From positions 1-64,000 of the forward strand of contig DASZXJ010000004.1 in the NCBI GenBank assembly GCA_035545895.1: 64,000 nucleotides of DNA. Reading direction: 5' to 3'. Both the position numbers and the translations under genes were made by a program. Source of the DNA: DASZXJ01 sp035545895 (GTDB lineage: Bacteria > Planctomycetota > Phycisphaerae > Tepidisphaerales > Tepidisphaeraceae). Within the stretch, counting starts at the first letter, position 1, and each line of letters opens with the position of its first letter. This document shows, in pieces, positions 50,666 to 59,579 of the stretch. The notes under the pieces were generated by a model. That model was not told the origin of the DNA. It made no database searches and worked only from the letters and a program-made list of their open reading frames with translations.

Positions 50666-52618
50666 ATGAGTGATCTCGCCACACGTGAACTCTGGTCTGT
50701 TTTTGACGCCCGGCGCGTCAAGCTGCCGGAGCTGACCGCCTACGATTCGTTTTTCAACGGCATCACAGGCTGGTTCAAAAACCGCATGCACAAGCGCGTG
50801 CGCGAACGCCTCCGCGCACAGGCCGAGCGGATCGAAACCTATTCCGCCGAGATTCACAACCTGGGCGCCGAACGCTTCCGGGAAGAAGTCGGCGAAATGC
50901 GCAAGCTGGCGCGGCTTGGCAAACTCGAAGGCGATGTCTTCGATCGCAGCGTCGCGATTGCCCGCGAAGGCTGCTGGCGCGCGATCGGAAAAAGGCCGTT
51001 CCATGTGCAGTTGATGGGCGCGCTGGCGATGTATCACGGCTATATCGCTGAAATGGCAACCGGAGAAGGCAAGACTCTGACGGCAGCGCTCATGGCATCA
51101 CTATGGGGCTGGAGCGGCAGGCCGGTGCATGTCATCACCGTCAACGATTACCTGGTCGCCCGCGACGCGAAATGGAACGAGCCGATTTTCGAATTGCTCG
51201 GCATGCGGGTCGGCAACGTCGTTCACGACACTCCGCCGCGCGATCGCGTGGATCATTACCGCCGAAACATCGTCTATCTCACCAGCAAGGAACTTGTCGC
51301 CGACTTCCTTCGCGATCAGATCGCATTGGGCCCGACGCGCAGCAGCACGCAGGCGGCGGTCGGCTTGATGACGCGCGGCACGCCGCAGTCACCAATGATG
51401 GTGCCCGGCTTGTTTCGCGCAATCGTAGACGAAGCGGACAGCCTATTGATTGACGAAGCCGTTACGCCGCTCATCATTTCCAATTCCCCCGAAAACGAGG
51501 CCAACGCCAAGCACTATGTCGCCGCCCGCGAATTGGCCAGTCATATGGCCGAGGGGCGCGATTTCACCATCGACTGGACCGTTCGAAACATTGATCTGAC
51601 CCCCGGCGGACAGGCGCGCCTTGATGAACTCGCCGACGCCACCGGGCAAGGCGGCTTCTGGCGCGGCCAGCGCCGGCGCGAAGAATTGGTCACCCAGGCG
51701 CTGGTCGCTCAGCATTGCTACGTGCGCGATGAACAGTATCTCGTCGCGGAAGACAACACGGTGCAGATCATCGACGAATTCACCGGCCGCGTGATGGAAG
51801 ACCGGTCGTGGCGACATGGATTGCACCAGGCGATTGAAATCAAGGAAGGCGTGCAGGTGACGGCCGACAAGGAAAACCTGGCGCGTCTCAGCTTCCAGCG
51901 ATTCTTCCGGCAATATCCGATGATCGCCGGCATGACCGGAACGGCGTGGGAATCCGCCGGCGAAATGTGGCAGATCTACCAGCGGCCCATCGTCAAAATC
52001 CCCACCAACAAGCCCTGCATTCGCGTGCAACTGCCCACGCAGTTCTACGACACGATGGAAGAAAAGTGGAACGCCGTCATCGAACGGGTCTGTCAATTGA
52101 ATGAAACCGGCGTGCCTGTGCTGGTGGGCACGCGATCGGTGCTCGCTTCTCAGGAAGTCAGCAAGCGATTGGCGGCCCGCGGCAAGGCGCATCGCGTGCT
52201 CAATGCGACCCAGACCGCGCAGGAAGCATCCATCGTCGCCGAGGCCGGTCAAAAGGGAAAAATCACCGTCGCCACCAACATGGCCGGTCGTGGCACGGAT
52301 ATTCTGCTTGGCCGAGGCGTGGCTGATCTTGGCGGATTACATGTCGTTTCAACCGAACCCCATGGCTCGGGCCGGGTCGATCGACAGCTCTTCGGCCGCG
52401 CCGCACGGCAAGGCGACCCCGGTTGCGCCCAGATGTTCGCCTGCGCCGAAGACGACCTGTTCATGCGCCACGCCGTACATTTGCGCAAAGCATGGCGACG
52501 CATCGGCGCTGATCGCTTGATTAAATATTCGCAATGGAAAGCCGAAAAACTGGCAAGGTTCAACCGCAAGCAAGTCCTCAAAAACGACGACTGGATGGAC
52601 CAGGCCGTTCCGTTCTGA
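50666..52618 (+). CDS. SecA-like ATPase lacking the scaffold and C-terminal domains
   Basis: 650 residues, against about 900 for SecA. Walker A is MATGEGKT (130-137), the DEAD box is VDEADSLLIDEA (254-265), and MAGRGTDILLG (539-549) with GRAARQGDPG (577-586) are the motor's second half. The preprotein-crosslinking region is kept (about 280-400). Only about 64 residues follow motif VI, so the helical scaffold, helical wing and zinc-binding tail of SecA are missing. Some motif residues differ from house-keeping SecA (STEPHGSGRVDRQL). It probably powers the export of proteins through the upstream membrane proteins. Fourth gene of the operon. Confidence 0.83.
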   Translation: MSDLATRELWSVFDARRVKLPELTAYDSFFNGITGWFKNRMHKRVRERLRAQAERIETYSAEIHNLGAERFREEVGEMRKLARLGKLEGDVFDRSVAIAREGCWRAIGKRPFHVQLMGALAMYHGYIAEMATGEGKTLTAALMASLWGWSGRPVHVITVNDYLVARDAKWNEPIFELLGMRVGNVVHDTPPRDRVDHYRRNIVYLTSKELVADFLRDQIALGPTRSSTQAAVGLMTRGTPQSPMMVPGLFRAIVDEADSLLIDEAVTPLIISNSPENEANAKHYVAARELASHMAEGRDFTIDWTVRNIDLTPGGQARLDELADATGQGGFWRGQRRREELVTQALVAQHCYVRDEQYLVAEDNTVQIIDEFTGRVMEDRSWRHGLHQAIEIKEGVQVTADKENLARLSFQRFFRQYPMIAGMTGTAWESAGEMWQIYQRPIVKIPTNKPCIRVQLPTQFYDTMEEKWNAVIERVCQLNETGVPVLVGTRSVLASQEVSKRLAARGKAHRVLNATQTAQEASIVAEAGQKGKITVATNMAGRGTDILLGRGVADLGGLHVVSTEPHGSGRVDRQLFGRAARQGDPGCAQMFACAEDDLFMRHAVHLRKAWRRIGADRLIKYSQWKAEKLARFNRKQVLKNDDWMDQAVPF

Positions 52619-52624
52619 TTCGGA

Positions 52625-53908
52625 TCAAATCCGCTCCAGAGCCACGAGGTCTTCCAGCGTTTCCCGCCGGCGAATTACCTTGTAGCTGCTGCCATCCACC
52701 AAAACTTCAGCCGCGCGCGGGCGGTTGTTGTAGTTGCTGCTCATGGCAAAGCCATAAGCTCCGGCCGTGAAGACCGACAGCAAATCGCCTCGGCGCGTTT
52801 GCGGCAACGGACGATCCTTGGCGAGGAAATCCCCGCTTTCACAAATCGGGCCGACGACATCCACCGTTTCGCCGTCAATCGGCTGAATATCGCGATTGCG
52901 CCCCTCCGGCACGTTGCCCGGCTCGGGTTTGACCGGCCAGACAAAATGAAATGAGCCGTAAAACGCGGGGCGAATCAGGTCGTTCATGCCCGCATCAACG
53001 ATGACGAACTTTTTGTCGCCGCCGGTTTTGCGATAAAGCACGCGCGTCAGCATAATGCCCGAGTTGCCGGCGATATATCGCCCCGGCTCGAGCGCAACCT
53101 TGTACGGCTTGCCGATGAGAAACGGCAACAGCGCCTTGGCATGTTCGCTGGGCGGATGGGCCTGGTCGGGGCGTTCGTAATTCACTCCAAACCCGCCGCC
53201 CAGGTCAAACCATTCGATTTTGCGGCCCTTGGCAGTCAGCCGGTCGATCAACTCGGTCATCTTTTTGGTCGCGTCGATATAAGGCTGAATCTCATAGATC
53301 GGCGAACCAAGGTGCATGTGCACACCGGCCAGCCGCAGGTTTTTCAAGTTGCGATATTGATCGAACACGCGCTCGGCGCGTTCGATATCCACGCCGAATT
53401 TCGTCTCTTTCTTGCCCGTGGTCGTATATTTGTGTGTCTTGGGATCGACATCCGGATTGACCCGCAGCGCCCCTACCGCAACCCGGCCGACCTCGGATGC
53501 GATGCGATTGACGTTTTCGATCTCCTCTTCGCTTTCCAGATTGAAAGCCGCAATGCCGACGTCAATCCCCTGGCGAATTTCCTCATCGGTCTTGCCGACG
53601 CCGGCATAGATGATGTGTTTCGGATCGCCACCGGCTTGCAGAGCGCGAAACAATTCGCCGCCGCTGGTGACATCGAAACCACACCCCTGTTCAGCCAGGA
53701 GTTTGCAGATGTTGATGTTGCCGCAGCTTTTGATGGAATAGCAAATCGTCGGATTCACCGGCGCGAACGCCTCAGCCAGTTGGCGATAGTGATGAATCAG
53801 CGTTGCCTTGGAATAGACGAAAACCGGGGTTCCCACCTGTGCCGCGATTCGCTCGGCCGGCACGTCTTCGCAATATAATTCGCCGTTTCTGTAATTAAAA
53901 AAATCCAT
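52625..53908 (-). CDS. lysA: Diaminopimelate decarboxylase
   Basis: Last step of lysine synthesis: meso-diaminopimelate to lysine and CO2. 427 residues; the PLP Lys is in CYSIKSCGN, the Gly-rich loop is GGGFGVN, and EPGRYIAGNSG, GMNDLIRPAFYG and CESGDFLAKDR are family signatures. The usual YAVKAN block reads YSIKSC. The ATG at 53908 is used. It lies 25 bp after the sugar isomerase-like gene on the same strand, and converges with the SecA-like gene. Confidence 0.93.
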   Translation of the reverse strand: MDFFNYRNGELYCEDVPAERIAAQVGTPVFVYSKATLIHHYRQLAEAFAPVNPTICYSIKSCGNINICKLLAEQGCGFDVTSGGELFRALQAGGDPKHIIYAGVGKTDEEIRQGIDVGIAAFNLESEEEIENVNRIASEVGRVAVGALRVNPDVDPKTHKYTTTGKKETKFGVDIERAERVFDQYRNLKNLRLAGVHMHLGSPIYEIQPYIDATKKMTELIDRLTAKGRKIEWFDLGGGFGVNYERPDQAHPPSEHAKALLPFLIGKPYKVALEPGRYIAGNSGIMLTRVLYRKTGGDKKFVIVDAGMNDLIRPAFYGSFHFVWPVKPEPGNVPEGRNRDIQPIDGETVDVVGPICESGDFLAKDRPLPQTRRGDLLSVFTAGAYGFAMSSNYNNRPRAAEVLVDGSSYKVIRRRETLEDLVALERI

Positions 53909-53933
53909 GTCGTCCGATCCCCGCATCCGTTCC

Positions 53934-54770
53934 TTAAGTCATTTTCTTGAGATAATCCCACGCCGCCCGGGCCACTCCCGCGGCGGTGGTTTCGTATGGA
54001 TAAAGCTCCACCGTCACCCGTCCAGTGTAGCCGATTTTGTCCAGTGCGTCGAAAACCGAGGGAAAATCGATAGCCCCTTTTCCCGGCGTCAAATGCTGGT
54101 GCACACGGTTTTCGCCAATGTCCTCCAGATGCACATGAGCAATATGTTCATTCATGCGGCGAATGACTTCGGCGGGATCCTCACCCACACAAAACAAATG
54201 GCCGATATCGCAGTTCATCTTCAGCAGCGGCTCATTGCGGAAATAATTATTTTTGAATTCGAGATATTCGCGCGAAGATTCGATGAACAACCCCGGTTCC
54301 GGTTCGACCGCCAGTATCACGCCAAATTTCTTCGCAATCGGCAGGACTTGCTCCAGACCACGAGCAAATCGACGTGCCGCTTCTTCACAAGTGAGTGTCG
54401 TGCCGATCAAAGGCCCGCCGGGTTGAAGGCTTACGGTTTTTGCACCGATATCGGCCGCCAGTTCGATTGCGGCAACGGTGTGGTCGATCCGCGACTGACG
54501 TAACGCAGCATCATCCTCGATCCAGGTGGGATGATACGTGTCGCCACAGGCAAAGAGCGTAAATGCGTTGACATTGCTGACGGTTAGCTTGCGCGTGGCC
54601 AATTGCTGCTTCAGAGCGATTCGATCCGGCGGACCAAACGTCGCGGGCAAGGCGTGCGGCACGTCCGCCATGATCTCGACGGCGGGATATCCAATCTCGG
54701 CGATTGCATCGACCGCCTCGGTGATCGTGTTTTTTTTGAATGCGTTTGTCGAAAAAGCCAGGCCGACCAT
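53934..54770 (-). CDS. Xylose isomerase-like TIM-barrel protein (sugar phosphate isomerase/epimerase)
   Basis: 278 residues, a single barrel of the AP-endonuclease-2 type. The metal-binding residues are seen in VEPEPGLFIES, NCDIGHLFCVG, HVHLEDIGENR and TVELYP. The reaction is not known; it may be a sugar epimerase. Preferred start ATG at 54770 (VGLAFSTNAF); the frame is open 12 codons earlier. It precedes lysA on the same strand. Members of this group are often encoded in clusters for secondary metabolites, but none is visible here. Confidence 0.82.
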   Translation of the reverse strand: MVGLAFSTNAFKKNTITEAVDAIAEIGYPAVEIMADVPHALPATFGPPDRIALKQQLATRKLTVSNVNAFTLFACGDTYHPTWIEDDAALRQSRIDHTVAAIELAADIGAKTVSLQPGGPLIGTTLTCEEAARRFARGLEQVLPIAKKFGVILAVEPEPGLFIESSREYLEFKNNYFRNEPLLKMNCDIGHLFCVGEDPAEVIRRMNEHIAHVHLEDIGENRVHQHLTPGKGAIDFPSVFDALDKIGYTGRVTVELYPYETTAAGVARAAWDYLKKMT

Positions 54771-54837
54771 CTGCAAGGTTTTAGCACGCCCCTCCTTGCG
54801 TGCCAATGGGCTGCTGGGTCAGTTTGAAATGAGTTCA

Positions 54838-54900
54838 TTTAGCCCCGCCGCGAGTGGCGGGTTGTCGAGCACCAAACCTGCCGCAAGCGGCGGGGCTAAA
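54838..54900. repeat. Head-to-head pair of GC-rich hairpin repeats
   Basis: Two copies (left from TTTAGCCCCGCCGCGAG, right ending GCGGCGGGGCTAAA) are reverse complements of each other with a few mismatches, so the whole is a long palindrome. The right-hand copy is the same as at 17495-17515. Lies between the divergent isomerase-like and PurM-like genes. Confidence 0.8.
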
Positions 54901-54946
54901 AAACAGCTTTGGACAACAAAAACGATTTCCCATAAAAATAGCGATC

Positions 54947-56050
54947 ATGAGTGGTTTGAGCTATGAATCCGCGGGGGTCAGTTACGACTCACTTGATGCG
55001 TTCAAGCGCCTTTGCCAGAAATTCGCCTCCTCAACCACTTCCGCATTGCGGGATCACGGCTTTAGCGAACCCGAGTCGATCCGAGGCGAAAGCGCTTACC
55101 TGATCGAGACGCTCAACGAATATTTAGCCCATGTTGAAGAAGGGCTTGGCACGAAAAATCTGATAGCCGATGCGATGCTCGAAGTCACCGGCCAGAGTTT
55201 CTATCAGAACATGGGCATCGATACAGTCGCCACCATTGTCAATGATTTAATCACGACCGGCGCGCTGCCGATTTCGGTGGCCATGCACGCCGCTGTCGGC
55301 GATGGAAGCTGGTTCGACAATCAAAAACGCACGGAAGATCTCGCTCAGGGGTTTGCCGAAGGCTGCAAACAGGCTGGCGCGGTTTGGGGCGGTGGCGAGA
55401 CTCCGGCTTTGAAAGGCATCGTCAACAAAAGCACGATCGTGCTGGCGGGCTCGGCGATTGGCCGGATCGCTCCCAAGTCCAACCGTATTCAGGGCAATGT
55501 CCGGGATGGCGACGCGATTATTCTCCTCGCCAGCAGCGGCGTGCACACCAATGGCCTAACCCTCTGCCGGGCGATTGGCGATCAGTTGCCGCAGGGTTAT
55601 CTCACCCGGATGAGCAACGGCCGTACGTATGGCGAAGCACTTCTCGATCCATCCGTGATTTACGTCAACTTCGTTTCCGCCTGCCAGAAACAGAATCTGC
55701 AACCCCACTATGTCGCTCACATCACCGGTCACGGATGGCGAAAACTCATGCGGCTTGAAGAGCCATTTGTTTATCGCATGACCGAGATTCGCCCCGCCCC
55801 GGCGGTCTTCGAGTTCATCATGCAGAAAGGTCCGGTCGAGCTTCGCGAAGCATACGCGACGTTCAACATGGGGGCCGGTTTTGCGGTTTATGTCGATCCT
55901 GCCGACGCTTCACGATACCTGCAAATCGCCCGGCAGACCGGATACGAAGCATGGATTGCAGGCCAGGTGACCAGGCAAGGGTCGCGAAAAGCCGTTGAGA
56001 TCACACCGCTGAACATCACCTTTGAAGGCGATACCCTCAAAGTCCGATAG
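54947..56050 (+). CDS. PurM-like AIR synthase (phosphoribosylformylglycinamidine cyclo-ligase family)
   Basis: 367 residues with the PurM ATP-grasp-like dimer fold. Motifs: SYESAGVSYDSL at the start, GLGTKNLIAD, DTVATIVNDLITTGALPIS, GGETPAL, SSGVHTNGLTL and FNMGAGFAVYV. The canonical HITGGG reads HITGHG. These differences from standard PurM place it in the PurM-like relatives, so it may be AIR synthase or an AIR synthase-related protein. ATG at 54947; the frame is open 31 codons upstream across the repeat. Confidence 0.78.
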   Translation: MSGLSYESAGVSYDSLDAFKRLCQKFASSTTSALRDHGFSEPESIRGESAYLIETLNEYLAHVEEGLGTKNLIADAMLEVTGQSFYQNMGIDTVATIVNDLITTGALPISVAMHAAVGDGSWFDNQKRTEDLAQGFAEGCKQAGAVWGGGETPALKGIVNKSTIVLAGSAIGRIAPKSNRIQGNVRDGDAIILLASSGVHTNGLTLCRAIGDQLPQGYLTRMSNGRTYGEALLDPSVIYVNFVSACQKQNLQPHYVAHITGHGWRKLMRLEEPFVYRMTEIRPAPAVFEFIMQKGPVELREAYATFNMGAGFAVYVDPADASRYLQIARQTGYEAWIAGQVTRQGSRKAVEITPLNITFEGDTLKVR

Positions 56051-56071
56051 CAAAGTTCCCGCCAATTATTT

Positions 56072-56101
56072 TTGTCTTTGGGCACCATTCGAGAGTAAAC
56101 T
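56072..56101 (+). promoter_or_regulatory. Possible promoter of the second STAS gene
   Basis: TTGTCT (56072-56077), 18-base spacer, TAAACT (56096-56101), six bases before the GTG start. Confidence 0.35.
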
Positions 56102-56107
56102 GATAGC

Positions 56108-56461
56108 GTGTCGGAAATGCTCCGTGTACAAGATCTTCCCTCCGCCCATCTGATGGAGCTGTTGCTTCCCGAAGCAATTGATCCGATGGAATTTGATCGC
56201 CTGAATGAAACGGTCCTCCAGGTGCTTGATGGAAAGGCCAAGGAGCACTGGGTGCTCGACCTGACCAGCGTCACCTACATGGGCAGCGCCATGCTGGGAT
56301 TGATCGTGAATATCCGCCATCGTGTCAAAGCTGGCGGCGGCAAGCTGGTGCTGTGCAACATGTCCGCCCAGCTCGCGGAAATCTTTCGCATGTGCAGCAT
56401 GGAACGCCTGTTTACAATTGCCAAGACCCGCCCTGATGCCCTGAAGTCTCTTGGCCAATAG
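56108..56461 (+). CDS. STAS-domain anti-sigma factor antagonist, stand-alone
   Basis: 117 residues, a second STAS domain. The site corresponding to the phosphorylated Ser is in VTYMGSAMLGLIVN, with Ser kept. No kinase gene is adjacent, so it must pair with a distant one. Start GTG at 56108, or ATG three codons later. It ends one base before the convergent GT-C/TPR gene's stop codon. Confidence 0.85.
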   Translation: MSEMLRVQDLPSAHLMELLLPEAIDPMEFDRLNETVLQVLDGKAKEHWVLDLTSVTYMGSAMLGLIVNIRHRVKAGGGKLVLCNMSAQLAEIFRMCSMERLFTIAKTRPDALKSLGQ

Positions 56462-56462
56462 T

Positions 56463-58100
56463 TCATCTCGCGGACTGAGTTGCCGGCAGTGCCATCTTTT
56501 CCTCCACTTCCGTTAAATTGCGCCGCGATTCGGAATCATCGGGCTTGATCTTCAGCGCAGCCTGAAAATGGTCTCTTGCTTCGGAGAGTCGCCCCACCTT
56601 CTGCAAATCTTTTCCCACGATATTGTGTGTTCCGGCCAGGTAATCCCGTAGCTCGCTGGGGCGTTGTTCGATGAGATGAATGGCCTGCAGTCGATGCGCG
56701 ATCGATTCATCGGTCCGGCCAAGCTCGCCGAGTACACCGGCCAAGCTTTGCTGGGAATTCACGTCGCTCGGATATAGCTCAACGGCCTTTTGAAGGAATT
56801 CCGCCGATGTATAGGGCTGATGTCGCATATCGTACGCATGGGCGAGATTGTCCAGGGCGATCAGACTGTTGGGATTGACGTTTAGATTATGCTGAAACAG
56901 CGAAATGTCGTCTTTCCAGTATTGCGCCTGCACAAATGAAGCGACCGCCCAAAGCGGCAGGACGACCAAAGCCGGCTTCAGCAACGATGTTCGCCACCGA
57001 ATCAATGAAGCCACCACCATCGCAGGCCCGAACATGGCGAGATAGAGGTAATGATCCGCGGTTGTCGAGAAATATTGGAATAAGAACGTGACCAAACCCA
57101 GCGTGGGAAACAGCGCAGCCACAAAAACCGCCCCGGCCGCGATACCGGTCCGCCAGCGCCGCCAAAGTCGTAACAAGAGAATCGCCAGCGCGGTCGGAAC
57201 AAGCCATGTAAAATAAAACCACGACTGCCCCATCACATAAGCGGGCCTGCGTCCGTAATCGATGGCAAGATTGATCGGCAAGACGAGTTTGTAGAGATAG
57301 AACGCCAGCGCATCGCCAACAATCAGCGGCCTTGCCCAAATCGGCGCGGGAGGCACACCAGTCGCGGGTTGAGATATTTTCCCAATCACGGCACAAGCAA
57401 GCGATAGCGCAAACCACGGAGTCAGACAGAGAATGGTTTTTCGCCAGGGTCGATCTTTAAGCCAGACTTCAATGACGAAAACAACCAGTGGCACGACCAA
57501 TGCCGATGGCTTGGAAAGCATGCCCAAAATCAATGCGATCGTCCCCAGCAAATAACCAGACCATCCAAGCGATCCTTTCGACCAGAGGAGAAAGAAATAG
57601 ATGGCAGCCAGCGACCACATGCCCGCAAGCACATCTTTCAACCCTGCCGCCCAGGCGACGGGCTCTACCTGCACAGGATGAAGCGCGAACAGCATCGCCC
57701 CCGCGCAGGCCGCGGTTCGATGATTGAAAAGCAATTCCAGGATTTTGAACGCCAGCAATACGCCGGCTATGTGCACCAGAATGTTTGTCCCGTGAAACAG
57801 CATCGGGTTGAGCGCCACGCCAAACGCGTCGGGCGAAACTCTGGCGATCATCGCCAATCCCGCCCAGATCGTGTACGTCACCGGAATGTAAAGGCCATAC
57901 GCTTCGTGCGACCAGTAATATGCGACGCTCGCCACAGTGGGCGGATTCAGATTGGGGTTCTGCCAGATATTCAGCGAGTCATCCAGCGAGCAAAAGTCGG
58001 CAAGCAGCAGTGGCGAGAAGACGATCAGGGTGCTCACCACCAGAATGATCGGATGTTTGAGTCTGCTTGAAGAATGAATGGTTGGTTGCGCGGCGGTCAT
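56463..58100 (-). CDS. Multi-span membrane protein with C-terminal TPRs (GT-C/TMTC-like)
   Basis: 545 residues: about ten membrane segments, a first loop with CSLDDSLNIWQNP (acidic pair of GT-C glycosyltransferases) and FALHPVQVEPVAWAAGLKD, then TPRs at about 410-530. The layout matches TMTC/Oligosaccharyl-like glycosyltransferases that add sugars to proteins outside the cytoplasm. The adjacent gene on the same strand is a paralogue, 15 bp upstream. Function inferred from layout only. Confidence 0.72.
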   Translation of the reverse strand: MTAAQPTIHSSSRLKHPIILVVSTLIVFSPLLLADFCSLDDSLNIWQNPNLNPPTVASVAYYWSHEAYGLYIPVTYTIWAGLAMIARVSPDAFGVALNPMLFHGTNILVHIAGVLLAFKILELLFNHRTAACAGAMLFALHPVQVEPVAWAAGLKDVLAGMWSLAAIYFFLLWSKGSLGWSGYLLGTIALILGMLSKPSALVVPLVVFVIEVWLKDRPWRKTILCLTPWFALSLACAVIGKISQPATGVPPAPIWARPLIVGDALAFYLYKLVLPINLAIDYGRRPAYVMGQSWFYFTWLVPTALAILLLRLWRRWRTGIAAGAVFVAALFPTLGLVTFLFQYFSTTADHYLYLAMFGPAMVVASLIRWRTSLLKPALVVLPLWAVASFVQAQYWKDDISLFQHNLNVNPNSLIALDNLAHAYDMRHQPYTSAEFLQKAVELYPSDVNSQQSLAGVLGELGRTDESIAHRLQAIHLIEQRPSELRDYLAGTHNIVGKDLQKVGRLSEARDHFQAALKIKPDDSESRRNLTEVEEKMALPATQSAR

Positions 58101-58115
58101 CGTGCGAAGCTCAGG

Positions 58116-59579
58116 TTACTGTGTGGTGGCCGGCGAATCGAGACGCCGGCGAACGTTGTCCCGATCGACGACCAGCGAAGGGTCGTTTGGCGACAGAATC
58201 GCCGCCATCGACAGATTCCGAAACGCTTCATTCAAACGGCCGCTCACTGCCTGCGCCCGGCCCAACAGCGCCAACACATTTGGATTGGATGGCTGGGCGT
58301 TGGCAACGATCTGAAATTGTTCGACCGCCTCGGCTGAACGATTGGCCGAGACCAGCGCGATCCCATACTGGCCATGAAGAGCCGGGTTCCGCGGATTAAC
58401 CGCCATCGCATGGCCAAACAGCGAAACGCTGTCCCGCCAATAGCCGATCTGGCTCATCGATCGGGCCGCAAGCAGCACCAGCACAACGGATGAAACCCGA
58501 TAAACCCCCGCTTTCGGCCAGGCGCGAATCGCAGCCGCTGCCGCCACCGCAATTCCAAACATCGGCAGATACATGTAATGATCCGCGACCGTCGAGTGAA
58601 CCTGATACATGAAAGGCGTGAAACCCAATACCGGCAGCAAGCCGACCAGAAAAATGAGAAATCCACACCATTCACCAACCAATCGCCCGCGATTAAGCAG
58701 CAGACAAATCCCGACGGCAACAGGCACGATCCACGAATAGATCGCGACTCCCGAATCCATCACCGCATCGGGAGTTCGCCCATAATCATTCGCCAACCTG
58801 AATGGCCAGACGAGTTTGCATAGATAAAACGCGACCGCATCGCCGGCGATCAGGGGCCTCATCCAAAGCGCGGTATTTGCTTCGGCCCAGATCGTTTGCG
58901 CGTTTCGTGCGACCAAGACAAGTGGCAGTGTGACCAGAAGCAACGGAATAACCGCAGCGGCAACCGATTTCATTCTTCGCTTGAGAAGCATCCAATCGAT
59001 CGCTGCGGCGATCAACGGCGCGATCGAAGCCGACGGCTTGGCGAGCATGGCCATCAATAACGCAAAAAATGCAACGCCATAATGAAAAAATCGATGCTTC
59101 CCAGCCGTTTCTGAGAACAAAATGTACTGCTGAATCATCGCCAGCGACAACATTCCCGCCAGAACATCCTTCATTCCCGACGCCCACGCGACCGTTTCAA
59201 CCTGCAGCGGATGCACCGCGAACACTGCCGCGCCAATTGCAGAAGCAATATCGTTTTGAAGTGTCTTTTTGAGAATGTCCCAAACGAGACAGACGCTGAC
59301 CACATGCAGGATCAAACTGCCCAGGTGAAATATGACAGGATGAGGCCCGCCCATCGCCGCCAGCGCGAACCAGAGTGAATAAGTTCCCGGCACATAAAGC
59401 CCCTGCATCGAATGAGTCCACCAATACGCAAAATTCTCGAAGGTTGGCGGATGAAGCCTGGGATTATTCGCGATCCATTCCGGATCATCCTGGATCACCC
59501 ACCCATTTCGCAGGACCAAGGCAAATGTCAGCAACGTGATTGCAATCAGCAACAACGGGATAACGCGTTGACGATTCAT
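58116..59579 (-). CDS. Multi-span membrane protein with C-terminal TPRs, paralogue
   Basis: 487 residues, paralogous to the next gene downstream: same first loop (VIQDDPEWIANNP) and the same FAVHPLQVETVAWASGMKD block. About ten membrane helices, with a shorter TPR part (about 395-475). The start codon overlaps the pgeF stop (ATGA), so the three genes form one transcription unit. Possibly a glycosyltransferase of the GT-C type. Confidence 0.72.
   Translation of the reverse strand: MNRQRVIPLLLIAITLLTFALVLRNGWVIQDDPEWIANNPRLHPPTFENFAYWWTHSMQGLYVPGTYSLWFALAAMGGPHPVIFHLGSLILHVVSVCLVWDILKKTLQNDIASAIGAAVFAVHPLQVETVAWASGMKDVLAGMLSLAMIQQYILFSETAGKHRFFHYGVAFFALLMAMLAKPSASIAPLIAAAIDWMLLKRRMKSVAAAVIPLLLVTLPLVLVARNAQTIWAEANTALWMRPLIAGDAVAFYLCKLVWPFRLANDYGRTPDAVMDSGVAIYSWIVPVAVGICLLLNRGRLVGEWCGFLIFLVGLLPVLGFTPFMYQVHSTVADHYMYLPMFGIAVAAAAAIRAWPKAGVYRVSSVVLVLLAARSMSQIGYWRDSVSLFGHAMAVNPRNPALHGQYGIALVSANRSAEAVEQFQIVANAQPSNPNVLALLGRAQAVSGRLNEAFRNLSMAAILSPNDPSLVVDRDNVRRRLDSPATTQ

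Noticed and set aside
17495..54900. Dispersed palindromes as a CRISPR array
   Set aside because: They are isolated single or paired elements tens of kilobases apart with no regularly spaced spacers and no cas genes in the window.
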